Assembly (NCBI GenBank): GCA_030739975.1
Contig: JASLYC010000084.1
Location: 1-64,000, forward strand
Origin: Gammaproteobacteria bacterium
GTDB lineage: Bacteria > Pseudomonadota > Gammaproteobacteria > PS1 > Pseudothioglobaceae
Reading direction: 5' to 3'
DNA length: 64,000 bases
Under the pieces are notes generated by a model. The model saw only the letters and a list, made by a program, of their open reading frames with translations, did not search any database and had not been told where the DNA came from. This document shows positions 21,809 through 30,727 of this stretch, piece by piece. How positions within the stretch are numbered: position 1 is the stretch's first letter; every line of letters begins with the position of its first letter. The position numbers and the translations under genes are program-made.

Positions 21809-22540
21809 ATGCTAATTAACTCAAATTATCAAATAAACAAGCTGGACATACCAAATGATGGATGCTCTGTTATACCTAAAGTGGGCATGATAATTCTAGA
21901 TACTGACCTTACTTGTGAGCGAGATTTCGCTCGCCTTAAGGTTGAGCGTAATTCTAATTTCGACCTCTACTACAACCGTGTAGCTTTCAAAAACCCTATG
22001 ACGGTTGAAAGTTTAAGGGAAATATTAACCAAACTCCCTGTAGCCGCAGATGCAATATTGCCAGGAATTGAGCTTGATGCCTTGATATTTAATTGCACCT
22101 CTTCGTCAGCCCTTCTAGGAGATGAAACTGTAATTAATGCTATACCATCAAAGGCAGCCCATACATTTACTACCGCATCTGCAGTGGTTGCAGAAATGAA
22201 AAAAGCCGATGCCAAAAATATAAGCATGCTTTGCCCTTATCCAGAAAGTGTAAGCATTGGTTTAGCAGACTATTTTTGTTCATGTGGGCTAAATGTTACC
22301 TCTCTTACATATTTAGATATTCAAGACGACAGAGATGTTGCAAATATCAGTGCTGAGCAAATAATCAGTTCAGCCCTCAAAGCTCTCGAACCTAGCTCAG
22401 ACTCTTTGTTTATTTCTTGCACAGCTTTAAGGTCTGCAGAACTGGTAAATACATTAGTTACAAAAACTAAGAAAAAAATATTTACCAGCAATTATTCTAC
22501 CTTTAGACACCTAGAGTCAGTCATAGGTCAAAACCGATAG
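21809..22540 (+). CDS. Asp/Glu racemase / arylmalonate decarboxylase / maleate isomerase superfamily protein
   Basis: Two-Cys layout (FNCTSSSALLGDE and FISCTALRS), typical of the superfamily. Confidence 0.75.
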   Translation: MLINSNYQINKLDIPNDGCSVIPKVGMIILDTDLTCERDFARLKVERNSNFDLYYNRVAFKNPMTVESLREILTKLPVAADAILPGIELDALIFNCTSSSALLGDETVINAIPSKAAHTFTTASAVVAEMKKADAKNISMLCPYPESVSIGLADYFCSCGLNVTSLTYLDIQDDRDVANISAEQIISSALKALEPSSDSLFISCTALRSAELVNTLVTKTKKKIFTSNYSTFRHLESVIGQNR

Positions 22541-22548
22541 GTCTATCT

Positions 22549-23442
22549 GTGGGTTATATTTTTTCCATTATAGCCATAGCATTATGGGCATTTAATTTTA
22601 TTATTGCTGTTATTGCAAACAGTCATATATCGGCAATAGAGCTTTCATTTTATCGCTGGCTGGTGGCATTTATAATTCTCTTGCCCTGGATAGTTAAGCT
22701 GGCCCCTAAAAAGAAATTAATAATATCTAATTCCAAGTATATTATTTTGCCAGCAATTTTTGGTGTTGCAATATTTAACACTGCTCTGTACTTAGCTGCA
22801 AACTATAACTCATCATTTAATCTTTCTCTTATAGCTATAAGTGCCCCTATTGTGGTAATTGCTATAAACCGATTTGTTTTTAATATTGTTTACTCTAGAG
22901 CCTTATGGTTTGGAGTTTTAGTTGCTACTATTGGAGTTATGGTTTTAATTAGTAGAGGCGATATAAATGCTCTTACTAAAATGAATTTCTCAATTGGCGA
23001 CCTATTGATGTTTGTTGCAGCTACGTCTTGGGGTATTTATACCGCAACACTTGAACACAAGCAGCCCAGAGAATTTACTCAGATAGAGTTTTTAGCTCTT
23101 ATAACTACAATCGGTCTGTTAATACTTATTCCGGTATTTTATTGGCAGGTTAAAAGCTATGGTTTTAGTCAATACAGCTCTGATAACATGGCTATGATTT
23201 TGTATTTAGGAATATTCCCGTCCGTAATCTCTTTTTACAGTTGGAACAAGTCAATTGAGAAAATTGGAGCAACCAAAACTGGAGCAACCTACTACTTTAT
23301 CCCGGTTTTCGTGTTTATATATAGTAGTATTTTTTTGGATGAAAAGATAACCTATACCGAAATGCTAAGTTTTTTACTCATATTTTCAGGACTACTGACA
23401 ATAAATTTTACTAGAAGTAATCAACCAACTAGTGCTCACTAA
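22549..23442 (+). CDS. EamA/DMT family permease (GTG start)
   Basis: About 10 TM, duplicated EamA fold; WALNF-like N-terminus. Confidence 0.88.
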   Translation: MGYIFSIIAIALWAFNFIIAVIANSHISAIELSFYRWLVAFIILLPWIVKLAPKKKLIISNSKYIILPAIFGVAIFNTALYLAANYNSSFNLSLIAISAPIVVIAINRFVFNIVYSRALWFGVLVATIGVMVLISRGDINALTKMNFSIGDLLMFVAATSWGIYTATLEHKQPREFTQIEFLALITTIGLLILIPVFYWQVKSYGFSQYSSDNMAMILYLGIFPSVISFYSWNKSIEKIGATKTGATYYFIPVFVFIYSSIFLDEKITYTEMLSFLLIFSGLLTINFTRSNQPTSAH

Positions 23443-24023
23443 TCAAGCATATTTAGCATAGCTTTTTCAAGGCTTGTGCGATCTATATTTTTGCCTAAAT
23501 CCTTGCCAAAATGTATATGCACTTTCCTTCTAAAGAAAAACCTCTGACTAGCCTTTACCTCTTTTGGCGCTTTGGAGAGTAGACTACCCCACATATTCTC
23601 TACAACAAAAGGCAGAACAGTGACATCTGTATTGGTCTCAGATAATATTTTTTCAAAACCTCTTTTTAATTGCAAAAGATTCCCTGTTCTGGATATTTCT
23701 CCTTCTGGAAATATACCGACCATTTGCTTGTTTTCTAGTGCACTGACAACATTTCTAAGTGCATTTCTACTATTCGAAGGATTGACACAAATTATTTTTA
23801 TAGCTCGCCAAAACCACCTAAGGAGTGGAATGTTGTAATAGTCTTCATGCATTACGAAGTGAATAGTCCTTGGTGTAGCCCATTGTGCAAACACCCAATC
23901 AATATAACTGATGTGATTTCCAAGAAGCATTACAGGGCCCTCTCTTGGTAAGTTCTCAACTCCGCTAATTTGTAGTTTATACCTCAAACCAAAAACAGCG
24001 ATTACTAGCAATCGGCGCACCAC
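23439..24023 (-). CDS. 1-acyl-sn-glycerol-3-phosphate acyltransferase family protein (PlsC-like)
   Basis: GNHISYIDW (NHxxxxD motif) and FPEGEISRTGN. Confidence 0.9.
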   Translation of the reverse strand: MVRRLLVIAVFGLRYKLQISGVENLPREGPVMLLGNHISYIDWVFAQWATPRTIHFVMHEDYYNIPLLRWFWRAIKIICVNPSNSRNALRNVVSALENKQMVGIFPEGEISRTGNLLQLKRGFEKILSETNTDVTVLPFVVENMWGSLLSKAPKEVKASQRFFFRRKVHIHFGKDLGKNIDRTSLEKAMLNMLD

Positions 24024-25354
24024 TAAAAGCTTGATTTAAGTTTACTGAGCACCAAGCTAAAACCTATTATTGCTATTGCAGCGTTCAAATAAAGAATGTA
24101 TTCACTATTTACATTTAGCGCCGCCACTGAGGCTGTAATAATTAAAAAAACTAGCATCAAGAAGTTCTGTATCCAGTTCTTTCCAGCCAAAACACTGCCC
24201 AATCTATCTAGCTCGGTATTGCCCTGTATAAGTGCATTAAATGGCACTATAGACATGCCTGCTCCAAGCCCAAAAATAAAAATATCTGCAGCCACTGCCA
24301 CCAATAACAATTGAACTGGCTCAGTAAGCCCTATATCTACTGTTGTGTTTGTAAGAATGCTTGATAACGAAAGTAGAGGCATTAAGCTAGAACATATAAC
24401 AATTAGGGATGAACCTATATAGATATTACCTACCTTTACTGCATTTTGACTTCTTCTGCCTGACAAGTAGGCGCCTATCATAATACCAACAATTGACAAT
24501 GCCAACATTGCCTGAACCATTAATGGGCTCTGAATGCCTAAATTAACTTTTGCGTGTGCAGGAAACACGGCTATTAAGTTTTGTGAGATAGCCCAAAACA
24601 TTGCTGTGCCGAGTATTGAATACCATGTAACTTTATTGCTACGCAAAAGAGATAAGTTTCTAATTAAGTAATAACCCATAATAATTTTATTAACAGACAG
24701 CCTTGCAGATGAAAATTTAGTCTCATAAAAACGAATCCCAAAGGTAGATAACCACTCAATTACTGATAGTGCTACCAACATCCATCCTACTGGGGCAATT
24801 AATATTACTATATCTTCAGGTGTTGAGTATTGTTGAGAATCAAGATAAACCTCAAATAAATAAGAAAAGAAAACTGTTCCCAGCAGAATGGATGTAAGTG
24901 TTATTGCCATAACATAGGCGTTACCAACACTTAAACCTTTTTTTCCCAAACACTCCTTGATGTAGCCGTATTTTGCTGGAGAATAAATGGCACTCTGTGT
25001 AGCAATCAAAAGAGTGAAACCAAAAGCCCAAACGTATTCTCCTTGGTAGTAAGAATAGGTAATGCCAAGAGTTATCAGTACCGCAAAAAAAGCACTCCAA
25101 CGCATAATAGTTGGCTTGGCAAACCTATCAGATAGGTGTCCAGAAACAGTAAAAAACACTATAAATGGCAGCAGTATTAGGCCATTTACTAGTGTAGTTA
25201 GTATGATTTGAGTCTGCTCATCATAAACCTTAAATATGGTATTTTGAATTGTAATCTTGTGCCCTAAATCTACAAAGGCGTTTATAAACAGAACAACCAA
25301 ATAAATTGAAAAAACACCAGCTCTTTCTCTAAGAATAATATTTTTATTCGTCAT
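24023..25354 (-). CDS. MFS transporter, LplT-like (lysophospholipid transporter)
   Basis: FVDLGHKITIQNTIF..., SPAKYGYIKE motif typical of LplT/Aas MFS domains; 1-nt overlap with plsC-like gene. Confidence 0.8.
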   Translation of the reverse strand: MTNKNIILRERAGVFSIYLVVLFINAFVDLGHKITIQNTIFKVYDEQTQIILTTLVNGLILLPFIVFFTVSGHLSDRFAKPTIMRWSAFFAVLITLGITYSYYQGEYVWAFGFTLLIATQSAIYSPAKYGYIKECLGKKGLSVGNAYVMAITLTSILLGTVFFSYLFEVYLDSQQYSTPEDIVILIAPVGWMLVALSVIEWLSTFGIRFYETKFSSARLSVNKIIMGYYLIRNLSLLRSNKVTWYSILGTAMFWAISQNLIAVFPAHAKVNLGIQSPLMVQAMLALSIVGIMIGAYLSGRRSQNAVKVGNIYIGSSLIVICSSLMPLLSLSSILTNTTVDIGLTEPVQLLLVAVAADIFIFGLGAGMSIVPFNALIQGNTELDRLGSVLAGKNWIQNFLMLVFLIITASVAALNVNSEYILYLNAAIAIIGFSLVLSKLKSSF

Positions 25355-25589
25355 TAATGTACAAGTGTTTGTATTTATTATTCTTATTATGACAGAAAAT
25401 ATATTGACTTAATAGATAAAGCAATTTTGTAATTAATAATAATATGTACTTAGTTCAAACACATAATTACTTTTATATCTGTCAAGGTGAAAATAAATTG
25501 ACAAATATCTTTTTTTACAATAATATCAACCTCATAACATTGACTGAATGGTCAATTTAAATAGCCTTTTCATTTATGGAGATCATCCA

Positions 25590-27128
25590 GTGTCAGCCAA
25601 AAGAAACAGAAGAAATGGTGGAAGATTGGCAAAAATTGCTCATAGAAAAAAAACATCTCAGATGGAGGCGCCTAATTTTTTAACGCGCGACATACCTTGC
25701 TATGAATTACTAAATGAAGAAGAATTGGTTCGTATTGAGGATCACGCAGACTGGATTCTTCAAGAGGTAGGTATAGAATTTTGGGATGACAAAGAGTCTT
25801 TAAAACTATTTAAAGATGCTGGAGCAACAGTCAAAGGAAATAGAATCCGTTTTGACAAAGGGCACGCTTTAGAGCTATGTAAAACTGCTCCTAGAGAATT
25901 TGAAATGCACGCAAGAAACCCTAAAAGGTCGACAATTTTTGGAGGTAACAGACTAATTTTCGGCCCAGCATATGGTTCCCCTTTTGTTTACGATTTAAAG
26001 AATGGCAGAAGGCCAGGTACTATGAATGACTTTAATAATCTTATTAAACTTGCGCATATGACTCCTTGGCTTCACCATACAAGTGGCACTGTTTGTGAGC
26101 CTGTAGATATACCTGTTAACAAGAGGCATTTAGATATGGTATATGCACATCTTAAGTATTCTGATAAACCATTTATGGGGGGTGTTACTGCTCCTGAAAG
26201 AGCTGAAGATTCTATTGAAATGGCTAGAATAGTATTTGGTAAAGAGTTTTTGAAATCAAATTGCGTCATTCAGGGGAATATTAACGTTAATTCACCCCTA
26301 GTTTATGACAACACTATGTCTGAAGCTCTTAAAACATACGCTAGAGCAAATCAGGGGGTTGTAATTACGCCTTTCATTCTTGGAGGGGCAATGTCTCCAG
26401 TTACAATGCCTGCAGCGGTTGCCCAGGCGCATGCTGAAACTATGATTGGTGTTGCATTAACACAATTAATAAGCCCAGGATCCAGCGCTGTATATGGTAA
26501 TTTTTTAACTACAATGGATCTTAAGACTGGTGCACCAACATTTGGCACTCCAGAATCTTCATTAGCTACTCTTGCAGTTGGGCAGATGGCAAGAAGATTA
26601 GGGCTACCGTTTAGAGCTGGAGGTCATTACACAGCCTCTAAGGTGGCTGACGCACAATCAATGCAGGAGTCTGCTGATTCAATGTTTCCAGCATTCTTGG
26701 CGGGCGCTAACTTTGTCCACCAAGCGGCAGGTTGGCTTGAGGGTGGGTTAGTGGTTGGTTACGAGAAATTTATTCTTGATTCTGAACGTCTCGGGATACT
26801 TCACCGTATGGGATTAGGCATGAATATCGATGAAAAAACTTTAGCCTTTAGTGCTTATCGTGAAAATTTACCTGGAGAAAACTTTTTAGGGACAAAGCAT
26901 ACTGCTGAAAACTTTGAGAATGCAAACTTTAGATGTGAATTGGCTGATAATAATTCTTTTGAGCAGTGGGAAGAGGACGGTTCAAAAAATGCTGAGCAAA
27001 GAGCATATGAACGCTGGAATCAGATGCTTGAGGAGTACGTTGAACCGCACTTAGACGAATCAATAGATGAAGAGTTGATTGGCTTTATTACCAAAAAGAA
27101 AGAGAGTATGGTAGACGAATGGTATTAA
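25590..27128 (+). CDS. Trimethylamine/quaternary-amine methyltransferase (MttB/MtgB superfamily), non-pyrrolysine
   Basis: SAKRNRRNGGR N-terminus, GGHYTASKVADAQ, LAGANFVHQAAGWLEGG; no in-frame TAG. Proposed GTG start at 25590 with GGAGA at 25578 (ORF track starts at 25548). Confidence 0.88.
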   Translation: MSAKRNRRNGGRLAKIAHRKKTSQMEAPNFLTRDIPCYELLNEEELVRIEDHADWILQEVGIEFWDDKESLKLFKDAGATVKGNRIRFDKGHALELCKTAPREFEMHARNPKRSTIFGGNRLIFGPAYGSPFVYDLKNGRRPGTMNDFNNLIKLAHMTPWLHHTSGTVCEPVDIPVNKRHLDMVYAHLKYSDKPFMGGVTAPERAEDSIEMARIVFGKEFLKSNCVIQGNINVNSPLVYDNTMSEALKTYARANQGVVITPFILGGAMSPVTMPAAVAQAHAETMIGVALTQLISPGSSAVYGNFLTTMDLKTGAPTFGTPESSLATLAVGQMARRLGLPFRAGGHYTASKVADAQSMQESADSMFPAFLAGANFVHQAAGWLEGGLVVGYEKFILDSERLGILHRMGLGMNIDEKTLAFSAYRENLPGENFLGTKHTAENFENANFRCELADNNSFEQWEEDGSKNAEQRAYERWNQMLEEYVEPHLDESIDEELIGFITKKKESMVDEWY

Positions 27129-28615
27129 ACTTTATCTCCAACCGCACGACTTAAGCCATCAGGTTTAGGCAGCTTTTTATGTGCGCTATAAATGCCTTCC
27201 ATTCTATTTATTACTAAATCACTAGGCATACTAGCTCCACGTGTTTTTAAGTCAACATGAATCAGCATGTGTTCCGCAGTAGCTAATAACCTTCCGTCAT
27301 CGTGATGGAGCCAGTGAAAAAGATGTAGTTTTTTATTTTTGCCATAAATGACCTGAGTTTTAGAATATATACTCTCTCCAATTAGAACTTCATCTAGATG
27401 CTGAATATGGGTTTCAACAGTAAAGTAAGACCCTACATTGGCGATATATTCTTTGTCAACACCAATAATTGCCATCAGCTCTGTAGTTGACTCTGAGAAG
27501 CATTCAAGGTACCTAGACTCTGTCATATGACCGTTGTAATCAGCCCACTCTTTAGGGATATGAGTTGAAAAGGTAACTATTGGTTGAGATACATCCAACT
27601 CTGAAAACTCAACTTTACTATTTGAGTTAGACAAAGCAGCATCGAATTCTTTCAGAGCATTTCCAGCACCCCATCTATTCTCTTTTAAAACTTTTAAAAA
27701 ATCAACCAGATTATCGTCACGTTTTTGCATCAGCTCGTCAATACTAAATTGACCTGATTGTTGATCAGACTGGCTAGAAACCTTATCTATTAACTCATCT
27801 GTGAATTCAGGAACATCCATCAAGTGTGTCCATGGCCATTCAAGACAGGGTCCAAACTGAGAAATAAAATGACGCATACCGGCGTCACCACCTGCTAGCC
27901 TATACGTTTCAAATAGTCCCATTTGTGCCCATCGAAGACCAAAACCGTAACGAATAGCATCATCAATTTCTTCAGTTGTAGCCACATCATCATTCACAAG
28001 CCATAAAGCTTCTCTCCAAACCGACTCAAGAAGTCTATCAGCAATGAATGCAGGTATTTCTTTTTTTATATGAAGCGGAAACATTCCAATATTAGTAATA
28101 ATATTACAGGTTTCGTTGATTACACCTTTAGATGTTTCTTTGCCTCCAACTATTTCAACTAGAGGTAAAAGATAGACTGGATTAAATGGGTGAGCAACAA
28201 CTAACCTCTCTGGATGCATCATTTCTGACTGTAAGTCTGAAGGAAGGATTCCTGAGGTTGACGAAGTAATAATTAAATCTTTTGAAGCAGTTGATTCAAT
28301 CTCATCATAAACAGATTGTTTTACTGATAGCCTTTCTGGGACGGCTTCAATGATTAATTCTGAAGATTTTGCAACATCAGAAACTGAGGATGAAAATGAA
28401 AGTCTACCTTTTTTTGGTAGAGAAGATTTGAGTAAATTTTTGTATGCCCTTTCTGCATTTCGAATAACTTTTCCAATATTATTTTGTGCGCCTTTTGAAG
28501 GTTCAAAGACAAAAACATCAATTCCATTGAGTAGTAGTCGGGCAATCCATCCACTCCCAATAACGCCCGCTCCTATAACGCCTGCAGACTTAATATTTTT
28601 CATGCTTATCCCCAA
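27125..28615 (-). CDS. L-carnitine dehydrogenase fused to C-terminal hotdog thioesterase (betainyl-CoA thioesterase type); start may be 28603
   Basis: 3-hydroxyacyl-CoA-DH-like NAD domain (VIGAGVIGSGWIARLLLNG, HPFNPVYLLPLVEIVGG) plus C-terminal DYNGHMTESRYLECFSESTTELM. Confidence 0.9.
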   Translation of the reverse strand: MGISMKNIKSAGVIGAGVIGSGWIARLLLNGIDVFVFEPSKGAQNNIGKVIRNAERAYKNLLKSSLPKKGRLSFSSSVSDVAKSSELIIEAVPERLSVKQSVYDEIESTASKDLIITSSTSGILPSDLQSEMMHPERLVVAHPFNPVYLLPLVEIVGGKETSKGVINETCNIITNIGMFPLHIKKEIPAFIADRLLESVWREALWLVNDDVATTEEIDDAIRYGFGLRWAQMGLFETYRLAGGDAGMRHFISQFGPCLEWPWTHLMDVPEFTDELIDKVSSQSDQQSGQFSIDELMQKRDDNLVDFLKVLKENRWGAGNALKEFDAALSNSNSKVEFSELDVSQPIVTFSTHIPKEWADYNGHMTESRYLECFSESTTELMAIIGVDKEYIANVGSYFTVETHIQHLDEVLIGESIYSKTQVIYGKNKKLHLFHWLHHDDGRLLATAEHMLIHVDLKTRGASMPSDLVINRMEGIYSAHKKLPKPDGLSRAVGDKV

Positions 28616-29517
28616 CGCTTCTCTAGCTTCAATTTCTCACGAGCCTGCTGTGGGCCAAGAATTGTGCATCCCATGCCTTCAGCAGTTTGAGCTGCTTTTT
28701 TAACAAGATCACCGTTTGTAGCAAGAACACCACGTTTGAGATAAATGTTATCTTCTAGTCCTACACGAATATTGCCTCCAGCAAGAATCGACATTGCCAC
28801 AAAAGGTAATTGGTTTCTGCCAATTGAGAAGGCTGAGAAGACCCAGCCTTTAGGAATACTGGATGTCATTGCTAAGAATGTATGCATATCATCTGGAGCA
28901 CCCCAAGGAATTCCCATGCATAATTGTATCATTGCTGGGTCGTCAATTAGGCCTTGGCTTTTTAACCAGATTGCGAGTTGTAAATGTCCAGTATCGAAGC
29001 ACTCTATCTCTGGCCTTACGCCAAGCTCTTGAACCTGTTTAGCCATCTCACACAAGACTGAAGGGGTATTGGCCATTACGTAATCACCTTCTCCAAAATT
29101 CATTGTCCCACAATCAATGGTACATATTTCAGGGAGTATGTTTCGAACGTGATTAAGCCTTTCAGATGCTCCAACCATATCTGTTCTATTTTCATTAAGT
29201 GGTAGTGGTTTTTCAGAAGAACCAAATACAAGGTCACCACCCATGCCTGCAGTAAGGTTAATAATCATATCAACATTTGATTCACGAATGATATCAACAA
29301 CTTCGCCATAGAGTGCAGGGTCACGAGCTGGAGCTCCTGTTTCTGGATTACGAACATGGATATGCACTATTGCCGCTCCAGCTTGTGCAGCTTCAATACA
29401 AGAATCTGCTATTTGCTGAGGCGTAACAGGGACCTTGTCGGACCTGCCTGTTGTATTTCCTGAGCCAGTAACTGCACAGGTAATAAAGACTTCTCTTGAT
29501 GGTTGTAGGCCAATCAT
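28606..29517 (-). CDS. BKACE (beta-keto acid cleavage enzyme) family protein, probable dehydrocarnitine cleavage enzyme
   Basis: VFITCAVTGSGNTTGRSDKVPVTPQQIADSCIEAAQAGAAIVHIHVR; MNFGEGDYVMANTP; NIRVGLEDNIY. Confidence 0.9.
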   Translation of the reverse strand: MIGLQPSREVFITCAVTGSGNTTGRSDKVPVTPQQIADSCIEAAQAGAAIVHIHVRNPETGAPARDPALYGEVVDIIRESNVDMIINLTAGMGGDLVFGSSEKPLPLNENRTDMVGASERLNHVRNILPEICTIDCGTMNFGEGDYVMANTPSVLCEMAKQVQELGVRPEIECFDTGHLQLAIWLKSQGLIDDPAMIQLCMGIPWGAPDDMHTFLAMTSSIPKGWVFSAFSIGRNQLPFVAMSILAGGNIRVGLEDNIYLKRGVLATNGDLVKKAAQTAEGMGCTILGPQQAREKLKLEKRWG

Positions 29518-29644
29518 AATAAATCCTCTAGTAATTATTGATGCCTTATTATGGACAAAATTAAAGCTATATATAGGATATTATGTTAATGCTCAATGAT
29601 TCATGTGCTATACTTTTTACGCTATTTATTCTACATAATACGAA

Positions 29645-30628
29645 GTGAGCATATTCTTAAGGACAGAGGCAACACTCAGGGCAACAATACTAGTTCTGCC
29701 AGAATCATCTATGTTAGTACTTGCATCCCTGATTGACCCAATGAGAGCCGCAAATAGACTTTCTAAAGGCAGTCATTTTATCTGGAACATTGTAACAATA
29801 GATGGTTTACCAGTTACATGTACTTGCGGTATTGAAATTAAACCAGACGGAAAATTTAGAGAGACTAAATCAGGAAATTTATTTTTTATTGTTTCTGGAT
29901 TTAATCAATTTAAATATATTAATAACAAGGGGTTTAGTCTATTGAGGAGCCTTGCTTTAGATTTTGATGCAATGGGCGGTGTAGATACTGGGGCATGGAT
30001 TTTAGGTAGAGCCGGTCTTTTGGATGAAAAATATGCAACCACCCACTGGGAAGATCTTGAAGACTTTGGTGACTATTTTAGAAAAACCAATGTACAGCCA
30101 GACCGTTTTGTCATTGATGGAAATGTGATTACGGTTGGTGGCGCATCTCCAACATTTGACTTTATGTTACACTTGATTAGATCAAGGCTGGGTTACCCTT
30201 TAGCTTTAGAGGTTGCAAGTGTTTTTATTTATGACGAGACACATTTCGCAAACGATGCACAGCCGCTTGTATCGTTGGGATTATTAAATGATTTTGAGCC
30301 ACGTGTAAGTAAGGCAATACGTATCATGGAGTCTAGCCTTGATGAGCCAATAATAGTCAGCGAAATTGCAAAAAAACTTTCAATTTCTAGTCGCAGACTA
30401 GAAAATCTTTTTCGACAACACTTACAAACATCGCCAGGTTTTTACTACTTAAACTTGAGACTTCAGAGGGCAAGAAAATATGTTACTGACACGCTTTTAC
30501 CTATGCAAGAGATAGCTATAAGGACAGGCTTTAATAGCCTGTCGGCATTCTCAAGATCGTTTAAAAATAGCTACCAAAGCACTCCAAGTGCTTACCGTCA
30601 AAAAATGTCCAAAGCTGGGCTTAATTAA
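29645..30628 (+). CDS. GATase1-like/AraC-family transcriptional regulator (CdhR/GlxA-like)
   Basis: DJ-1/PfpI-like N-domain plus C-terminal HTH_18 (LSISSRRLENLFRQHLQTSPGFYYLNLRLQRAR); divergent from the BKACE-carnitine dehydrogenase genes; GTG start. Confidence 0.88.
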   Translation: MSIFLRTEATLRATILVLPESSMLVLASLIDPMRAANRLSKGSHFIWNIVTIDGLPVTCTCGIEIKPDGKFRETKSGNLFFIVSGFNQFKYINNKGFSLLRSLALDFDAMGGVDTGAWILGRAGLLDEKYATTHWEDLEDFGDYFRKTNVQPDRFVIDGNVITVGGASPTFDFMLHLIRSRLGYPLALEVASVFIYDETHFANDAQPLVSLGLLNDFEPRVSKAIRIMESSLDEPIIVSEIAKKLSISSRRLENLFRQHLQTSPGFYYLNLRLQRARKYVTDTLLPMQEIAIRTGFNSLSAFSRSFKNSYQSTPSAYRQKMSKAGLN

Positions 30629-30727
30629 TAATATCTCAAAAAAAACTATTATTATTTTTCACTTGTTTTAAATATTTATTAGGTTTAACATTAGTTCATT
30701 TTAAGTTTATATATTTAGAAATCCATT

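Noticed and set aside
25590-27128. Pyrrolysine-encoding amber codon in the MttB-like gene
   Set aside because: The ORF is continuous with no in-frame TAG; residues around the usual site are standard
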